Shown here: positions 56,520 through 64,000 of the stretch, one piece after another
How the letters are laid out: each line of letters starts with the position of its first letter
Numbering within the stretch: the stretch's first letter is position 1
NCBI RefSeq assembly: GCF_003369915.1
Contig: NC_046673.1
Span: forward strand, 13,004,001-13,068,000
Reading direction: 5' to 3'
Source of the DNA: Drosophila miranda
Lineage: Eukaryota; Arthropoda; Insecta; Diptera; Drosophilidae
DNA length: 64,000 bases
Position numbers and translations under genes: made by a program
The notes under the pieces: generated by a model
Told to the model about the DNA's origin: nothing
Databases searched by the model: none
Seen by the model: the letters and a program-made list of their open reading frames with translations, nothing else

Positions 56520-57075
56520 TTACGATTTGGGCGCCCCTGCTTTGGGATAAAGCTTTAAGATTCCAATAGTTGGTTTGGTTTCGGTCTGAGCTGCCGACTC
56601 AAGACTGTCGTTCATGTAAAACCATTCTAAAAACTGACAATGGAATTGCATTGATTGCTTTAAGAATCTTGCTTGGTTCTTTGTTCTTGCATGAGCAATA
56701 TATTTAAGGTTGAACCATGTGATGCATTGGCCTCCAACCCACCCCTGAGCGTTTCTGGCTGTACCCTCTGTACCCCAAACCCTATCCGATCTATCATCAA
56801 TCAGGTCTCTGTATCTTCCTTTGTCTATTGTCTCTGTGAGACTGACACGATGCTCTACGTTGGAAGACTGAAGGAACCCTAAGTTCAAGTAATCGACAAT
56901 CAGTTCTTTAAAAGTGAAAGGTGTCTCTGAGAACAGCAGTATATGGTGACTCCAATGCTTGAAGGATTCCTACAAACCATTCAAACTAATGAGTACACCT
57001 TGCTCTAATGGAAGCGGAAGTTTAGCTTACGAAAGTGTGCAAGTGTAATGTAAGCTTCCTAAGACTGGGTTTCAA
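56520..57075 (-). CDS. Candidate unrecognised gene (partial 5' end)
   Basis: A 149-codon open frame (56520-56969, no ATG needed) follows a TTTGTAG acceptor. A 61-nt intron with a GTAAGC donor at 57025-57030 joins it in phase to an upstream open stretch ending RKLTLHLHTF. The protein reads ESFKHWSHHILLFSETPFTF, FKELIVDYLNLGFLQSS, then a basic/aromatic middle and KLYPKAGAPKS. Composition is protein-like rather than repeat-like, and AATAAA follows the stop directly. I cannot identify the first exon (all frames close near 57080, so another intron is needed) and recognise no family. It could be a lineage-specific gene or a decaying one. Confidence 0.45.
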
Positions 57076-58010
57076 TCAATAACCTACCAATTACAAGATA
57101 AAGAAAAAACTATACATCTGTTCTAGTGAACTGAAAGGTGGGTTCCCCTTTCATGAATTTACCAAACAAACCACTGTGATGTTTCGATCTGATCTCTTAA
57201 TTAAACCGATTCTCTGAAGGTTTGTATTCGTTCCAGATGGTCATCAAAGAAGCATTTATATGATATATATATACATATGTATTTATATGGTCAGATCTTT
57301 AGGAATTTTATAATATGATAATGATTTACCTGGTCTTCGACAGGATGTTACAATTATGATAGCCACAGCAGCAGCCACGCACCCACGCATCCACCCACCA
57401 TATATGCAAATATTTGGCGAGTAGATATTGACGCGTATATATTTATAAGCGGATGGATCATTGAGTTTCGTTTCATTTCCGTTTGCCATTGAAAAGTGTT
57501 TTTCTTATTTCGTTTTTATTAATTTTGTTTCTGTGTTTGGTTTTGTTGTTGTTTTTTTTTTTTTCTTTGTTAGACAATCAAACAAATTAGACGCTATGCC
57601 TTATATGGGCCTTTAATAATAAAACTAGGCAAAAAACAAAAAAAAAAAAGAGAATTTATAAAAGACAGAGGGAGGAGAGAATAGATATAGAAACAAGATG
57701 GAAGATGGTAGCCAAAAGGGGAATTATTATGTATCGAATGGGGCGTCGGCATCAGTTGAAGATGAAGTATAATATCATTTATATATTATATATATATTAT
57801 AGTTTCAATATGCATGTATATAGTATATATGGTATAGGGTAAGGGGTAAATATTAAAGTTAAAACTGAAACTGAAAACTGAAACCATGTCGTCAAAGGGA
57901 GTGGGGCCCGGACATCTGCTTATCTAGCCGGAACATGTGATCGTCGTCGTTGTGGCATCGGTTGGGGGGAGGGCATCGTATTGGCATCGCTGGGTTCGGT
58001 TCGTATCGAT
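57076..58010. other. AT-rich spacer before the RRM-like gene
   Basis: TA repeats, T-rich and A-rich runs (57549-57564, 57640-57649), and the 3' UTR of the RRM-like gene on the right. Possibly also the missing 5' exon of the candidate gene at 56520. Confidence 0.4.
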
Positions 58011-59770
58011 TCATGACCTCGGGGGCTTAATTAGCTTGCTGGTGGGTGGAGGCAATTTGCAGAAGCCAGCCGCATCGAATACGGGCAACAGTTCGCGCAC
58101 ACGCCCCGGTATCGAGCCATCGAGCATTCTTAAACAAAAAGATATAGACAGACAGACACAGATGAATGATCTTTCTAGGCGGATCATAAATGAATGGTGG
58201 ATCGGTGGATACGTAGACCGAGACCTACCTCCGCTTGTAGTCAATCCTGGCGCCCTTCAGTGAGATATTGGCCTCAGTGGGAAAGAACGTGGCATCGTAG
58301 AAGTTGAGGCCATTCTGAAGCAGGACATTGTATTCGTCCATCGAGGCCAGAGTGATGCGTATGACGGCCGGCGGTAGCTCTCGGCGCTCTGGGCGCTCGG
58401 CCTTATCGATGGCATCACCCACAACGGAACCGCTCAAGCCGCCCAAGATCTTCGATCCGCCTGCAAGATAGATTGTGAATGGGAAAGGATTTCGTATGGG
58501 AATCGAATGGAATGGAATGGAATGGAGGAGTGGGGTGAATTTTGATCGAATGGGCTTCGAGTGTGTTATTTTGTTACCAATTTTGGAGAGTACATTACTT
58601 CGGAGGGCAGCAGCTCTGCGTAGGGTCTGCTCACCTTCCGCACTCTTCTCGGCACTGGCGGCGGCAGCGGCCGCGGCGGAGGAGGCATTGGCGTTGACAT
58701 TGCTGCTGCTGCTGCTGCTGGAGGGGCTCGAGTAGATGTGCAGGCGCACCACCTCGACAACCGAATCGAACTTGTACATGGCATGACGGACATCCTCAAC
58801 GGGCAGGTCCTCGGGCACATCCAGCACATAGAGCGTGAAGGTCTTGCGCGGCCGACATGGTATGGCAATCTAGAGATTGGGGTAAGGAAACGGTTCGGCT
58901 TCAGGCTTAGCATTACTTATTGCTTAATCGATTGTTCAGGCAAAGATGGGGACTCTAATTTCGACACTCATAATTCGATTATTCGAGATTATTTCCCATT
59001 TTCCAACCCATCAATACTCACGCTGCGCGAAAACGATTGCTGCAAAAATGTTGGAAATGGAAAATTTGCATTTTTCACTTGTCTGATGGAGATGGATGGG
59101 GGAAGGGGGGGTGTTCTTTGGGGGAATGCATATGGAGAGAGATGGGTGTGTGGGTGGTTGGGTGGTTGGATGGTGCGCGCTCACCTTGCGATAGAAGCGC
59201 GCTCCGGTGACCTTGTGGAAGCCCTTCTTGAACACCGCCTGGTAGTCATCTGGATGTGAGAATTTAAATAGAATTCCTGTAGCGGTTTTCGTCAGGCTGA
59301 AGCATCCCTTGAAGCTCATCTTCTCACAGATGAGGGCAGCCCGTTCCATGGATAGTTCATAGGAGGGTGTCAGTAGAAAGGCGCCTGTAAGTACGATGGG
59401 GTTTTAGTCGCAATCGGTGTTAGTCGGGTTACATGCGCTACGGTTACATGGGCTAGGGATTATGTCATTGTCACTAAACAGATGAACACTCAGTTCATCG
59501 CATGCAGGACACTCAACACACAACAGAAAACAAAAATAATAAAGAATAAGGAATAGATCGTTCCGAAAGGGGAAAACCACCTTTGGTTAGAAAATTATCC
59601 GGCGATGAGACCTCCGAGTCGGAATCATCCTCCCGCTTGTCGGCCCATTTCGGCTCCGAAGAGAGCTTGTGGGCGGCCATTTTGGTAACGATGCCCGTAG
59701 GACGCGGCCGTGGGTACTCATTCTTTTCGCACTCCAAGTCCGATGTGTTCCCGATGTTCCCAAAAGACAT
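58011..59770 (-). CDS. Uncharacterised RRM-like protein
   Basis: Exons 59581-59770, 59185-59384, 58635-58869, 58229-58460 and 58011-58128 give 324 residues with every junction in phase. An N-terminal Ser/Asp-rich region (KREDDSDSEVSSPDNF) precedes a first RRM-like block (ICEKMSFKGCFSLTKTATGI, FKFSHPDDYQAVFKKGFHKV). A second block has KTFTLYVLDVPEDLPVEDVR and FDSVVEVVRLHIY, matching RNP-type strands. A poly-Ser/poly-Ala linker follows, then a strand-helix block (AVIRITLASMDEYNVLLQNG) and a proline-rich tail. RNA binding is likely from fold resemblance; substrate and pathway are unknown. The exon 1 donor (GTGGTT) is weak. Confidence 0.8.
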
Positions 59771-62700
59771 ATTGCAGACCGACTACGATTCCGATTACAA
59801 TTACGATTACGATTACGATAGCGACAGGGCAGCCGGGCAACAGCGACAGGCGACAGACGACAGACGATTATTTGGAGGCAACTGAAATGTTGAAACGCTT
59901 CCCAAGCGCTTTTATATGCTTCGATGGTTCCGCCGCCGGATCTTGACTCGCATCGCATCTTTGGCTTCTAGGTTTGGGCTTCGATCAGCGAAATGAAAGT
60001 CCCACACACACACACGCAGCCATGTGTATGGGTTATGCGATCACATCGGATGTGTCGTCTCTCAAATTGGAAGTTGGTCTTACAATTAGACGAACGACAG
60101 AACACATTATTGTCTGTTATTGATCCTCTCTCTCTCTGGCTTGGCGGGAGGAGTGGGCGTACAGTGCGATGCGATGCGATGCGATGCGATGCGTTGGGGT
60201 TCGCTTTTGGGTACGGTTCACTACGGATCGACTTGGATCGTATCGGATCTGGCCCAACGATTTGCAGGTTGACGCCATCGTCAAGATCACACACTGCGGC
60301 GCCAACTGTTGCGTAAAATTCAAGAACACTGCTGCCACTGCGACTGTGGCTGTGGCTCCCCCTCCTCCACCGCCGCTCCATACAATGGTGCCAAATTATA
60401 TAACGCTTCAAACGGTGATCAAATTAATATGGTGATCCAGATCTCCGATGGCGATCAGATGGCGGGAAAAGGAGCCCAAAAAGTCCCTTGGGCTGGTTGC
60501 CCATCGATTTTAAGTGCAATTATTCACGGTAGTTGGCGGAAATTATCCGACCAATCGATAAGCAGATTCATATTCCATGGCACAGGCCTAAACGGACGGG
60601 TTTCATTCCTTCAGATGTTCACATGTTCTCATTATAATGTTTATGTTTAATTCTTCGTTCTTTTTGCAGGGTTTTCTATCAAGAATGATTCCACTTTACC
60701 GAAAGATATTCCTTCAAAAGCTTACATATACAAAATAATAGGAATATAAAGAATAGAACATTATACAGATGTTTCAAAAAGCGAATACCCAGGCAGAAAG
60801 GCAGTCCACCGACCGAGGTGCGCTGTCGCATGACGCTTAACACTTATTATCGAGCCATTCCCTTGCTCCAATTTCTCCTATTAGAAGGTACAAAAAATAC
60901 ACAGTGTGCTTGACGAGGCTCAGCGCTTCCTATAGATCAGATCCCTAATCTGCTTTAAAAAAAAAACGCCATTTGAAAAGTTATTCGCTTTAGTTTTATG
61001 TCATTTCATAATATGTGGTTTATTAATAAATTATTTTATTTAAATTAATTTTGTCAGTTTTTTTTTTGTCATTTTGAATATTTATAATATTTTTCGCATT
61101 TGCTTTTTGCATTTGTTTTGCCTTCCTTCGTTTCGTTTCGTGTCATTCGAACAAAATGATTTCCATCCATCGCTTAATAATATTATAATAGTACTCATAA
61201 TAATAATCATCTACTAAGGTGTTTTGCATGGCAACTTTAATTTTGCTTTTCAATATTCATTTCATTTGATTTCGGTTCCGATGCGTTTCATTTAATTTCT
61301 TGTTTCCATATCCGTTTCCGATTTCCGTTTCTGTTTCTGTTTCGGCATTTATTTGATGGGGGATAAAATAAGGTACAAACGATCGGAAGGATCGGCATTA
61401 GCCAAACTGATGACAAGGATAAGAGGAATGATGATGGAACGGAAAAGCAAGCAAAGATTTGTTTTTCAGCTCCGATTTCAGCTCTTGCGGGGGATGCTTT
61501 TCCATTTGCAAATCGCAAAGTTTACAATTGCTATGTTTTATATATCTTGTATATATATATATATATAATCTTTATATGCTGTATATATATATATATATAT
61601 ATGGGTGTGTATATACTATATATAGTTATATAAGCATTTTGTGAAGATCACTCTTTGTGTGTGGTGTGGTGTATGGTGTGTGTGTGTGTGTGTGTGTGAG
61701 GGCAGGGTATACAATCTGATGAATCGTTTTCGTTCATTTTCTATATATTTTTTTTGTATTTTTCTGTGGAGTTTTCTTTTTGCTTGCTCAAAGGAGTAAA
61801 GGAAAGGAAATCATATATCACTAGCTCTTAAAAGACATGCGCTGCTGCCAATAACAACAATAAGAATCGAGTAATCGTTAATCTGTACCATTTATCGTTA
61901 ATCTTTATCGTTTTATCATTTATCGTTATCTGGGGTAAGCACACATTTACATACTTACATACATACACATACACAACAACTACTTTAATAACCGATAGAA
62001 ATGTTAACAATTATGCGGCGGATCGATCGATATACGATAAGTATATCGATACACTATACTATATGTGTATTAACACTCTTTGGAAGGAGTGGGGATTGTT
62101 TTGGGCGGTGCAAATCAGCTTTGGGAGGGCGTTGGGCGTGGGCGTGGGCGTGGGAGTTGGCATTGTATTGAAGCGGGGTCTCTGGGGATTTTGTGGTTGG
62201 CCAGGCAGGTGGGACATTCATAGAACTTACATGGCAAAATATCATATACATATATGTACTATATTGTATACACATATATATATTACGTACTTAATTTGTT
62301 GTTTAACTTGTTATCCATTTCCAAATTGCTTTAATCGTATGTTTTCCGTATTGTTTGTGGTATAATTCGAAGCGAATTTACCTCTCGTACACACACATAT
62401 ACCATATATATATATACAATATATATGTATATAGCAGATCCTATATGTATGTAGCCTAGATTTTTTAATTAGATATTTTTTCCCATTTTTTGCAAAAAGC
62501 AGCGTAAACAATTTTTGTGATTTTTCTCTCCTTTTTCCTCGGTTTTCTATATATATATATATGTATATGTTGTTTTTTTTTTGCTCGATATTTATTTAAT
62601 TAATTTAATTTTTGTATTTCTTGTGTTTGGTTTTTGTTTTGTTTTTTTATAAGTTTATTTTGCATTACACTTAGCGGGCGCCTGGATGCCATATAATAGA

Positions 62701-63964
62701 TTATTATAAACTATATAATGTGATGATTTTCCACGATTAATTGGGATACAATACAGTACAGTACAGTACAGTACAAAAGAAGAGAATACAATAAACAAAG
62801 ATGAACAGAAATCTCTTTCGTTTCACATGGTTGTAGTATATTTCTAATGTTTCATGTTTCAGTGTGCACTTGGATAATACATACAAAATACATACAATAC
62901 AGCTTAGGCATAAGGGGCCGTAGGGACGTGGTTAAAAGCTGATTTCTGACTATATATATAAAACTATCAGTGTGTGAGTGTGTGTTGTGTACTGTGTGTG
63001 GGTGTGGGTGTGTGGTGAGGTGACCAAACCTAAATTAAAAGCCTTAAAAAATGACTAGAGAACATCATCCATCCATCATCTAACATCTGGTGTGTCTTAC
63101 TAAACAATATAATAATATACTATATATATATGTAAACTCGTATATAGGTATAGGCTGTATATAGATACAAAAAATAAGAAAAAACATGGTATATTAAGTC
63201 TTTGCATTGGAATCGTCAAACATATAGATACGATACGGTTACAGATATAAACAGATCCGCGAAAACAGCGAATCGAAGCCAAGCATTTTTCTAGATATAT
63301 GTATAGTACTCGTAAGAAGTGTGTGTCTGTGTGTTTCCTAGCCTCTCCTATCTCCTATCCTATCCTATCCCTACTCTCTCTCTCTCTTTATGGCTTTCCT
63401 TTTGTGAAATTTTACTAGAAATGTGTGTACTAAGACTACATTTTGGAGGGAGGTTCTTCTAACAAGCAGTTCTACTCGTAACTGGAGGCTTGTGCTAAGC
63501 TCGGGGCATGCCACAACTGTTCGATTGCGTTCCCATTGATTGACTTTACTGTACATGTGTGTATCTGTATCTGTATATATATATATATATATGTATATAT
63601 AGAACTGTGTATATGGCACTGGTAAATGCTGGAAGCTTCAATATGCCTAAATCTCTCACGTTTACCCAATATAATGCCCAATGATGGCAGTAGTGCAGCT
63701 TGACTGGGAGAGTGTCAGGTTATCTGGGTGTGGTGTGGTAGGAGCAGGACTAGGACTAGGACTATGAGCAGGAACTAGAGATGTTCCAGCCATACATATA
63801 CATCCATACAATTCAAGTATGGGAGGGACATTGACAAACAATTGCAACTAATTTCTATATGCTAATGATATTACAAGTCAAAATCAATTTCGATTGTGTC
63901 GGGAGTTCTTTTTCAGTCCTTTTCGATTGATAGAGAGCAACTGAGGATTAATATTATGGGTGTA
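59771..63964. other. AT-rich non-coding DNA with microsatellites
   Basis: The RRM-like gene 5' region lies at the left edge, with a (GATGC)n run near 60164-60191. From 60650 on there are dense TA, TG, AGTAC and poly-T repeats and no open frame above background. It may be the 3' UTR or intron of a gene beyond the window. Confidence 0.4.
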
Positions 63965-64000
63965 CAGTGCGTTTCGGTGCTGGAAGTCAGCTTAGCAACG
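63965..64000 (+). mobile_element. Left end of a Tc1/mariner-type element, cut by the window
   Basis: CAGTGCGTTTC preceded by TA, identical to the terminal repeat of the 114-bp element at 9402-9515. The interior diverges after the first 11 bases, so it is a related but different element. The rest lies outside the window. Confidence 0.5.

Noticed and set aside
59993-60435. Open frames upstream of the RRM-like gene
   Set aside because: Built on GATGC and CA repeats and lacking splice sites or family resemblance.
1-64000. tRNA, rRNA, snoRNA, CRISPR arrays or bacterial operons
   Set aside because: No cloverleaf, box C/D or array structure caught my eye, and the genes are eukaryotic and spliced; a covariance-model search would be needed to exclude small RNAs.

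Overview
This is nuclear DNA from a fruit fly, genus Drosophila. Small GT-AG introns (about 55-100 nt) split most genes, promoters carry TATCGATA (DRE) motifs, CAG/CAA repeats encode polyglutamine, and the spaces between genes are AT-rich with many CA/TG and TA microsatellites. Several products are recognisable orthologues of D. melanogaster X-linked genes: Spt6, Spx, schlank, Rbcn-3A, CG3781 and a CG3566-like cytochrome b5. The window is therefore most likely a piece of the X (Muller element A). Differences in gene order and content suggest a species outside the melanogaster subgroup; the obscura group is possible, but this is inference.

Layout. (1) 1-6348 is a recent tandem duplication with a 4.2 kb period. 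Each copy of the matching block holds an uncharacterised two-hydrophobic-segment gene and the 5' end of USP39. Between the blocks lie a 3'-truncated DCXR-like reductase gene and a broken UBX-domain (p47-like) pseudogene. (2) 6031-13487 holds intact USP39 (a spliceosomal pseudo-deubiquitinase), a SNAP-like coiled-coil gene, a UBE3D-like gene and a cytochrome b5 gene. The last two diverge from a spacer built from an inverted pair of a dispersed promoter-bearing repeat. (3) 13488-18772 holds a minus-strand zinc-finger/DUF4729-like gene and repeat-rich DNA with a 24-G tract. (4) 18773-25595 is Spt6 on the minus strand. (5) 26903-37420 is schlank (ceramide synthase). Its 9.0 kb first intron contains the nested, opposite-strand Josephin deubiquitinase gene, a minisatellite and a MITE-like element. 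(6) 39270-40408 is Spx (SF3b4). It diverges across an ATCGAT-rich spacer from Rbcn-3A (41049-55606), which has one 8.15 kb exon. (7) 56520-64000 holds a candidate unrecognised gene, an RRM-like gene, and AT-rich DNA ending in a Tc1/mariner-type terminal repeat.

The recognised genes do not form a pathway. USP39, Spx and Spt6 serve RNA processing and transcription elongation, schlank makes ceramide, and Rbcn-3A regulates V-ATPase assembly. Exon boundaries come from splice-site inspection and reading-frame continuity, and every recognised CDS closes in frame. The least explained items are the candidate gene at 56520-57075, the promoter-carrying dispersed repeat, the short inverted-repeat family with core CGTTCGCTTATGGG, and the alternative 3' exon of the cytochrome b5 gene.
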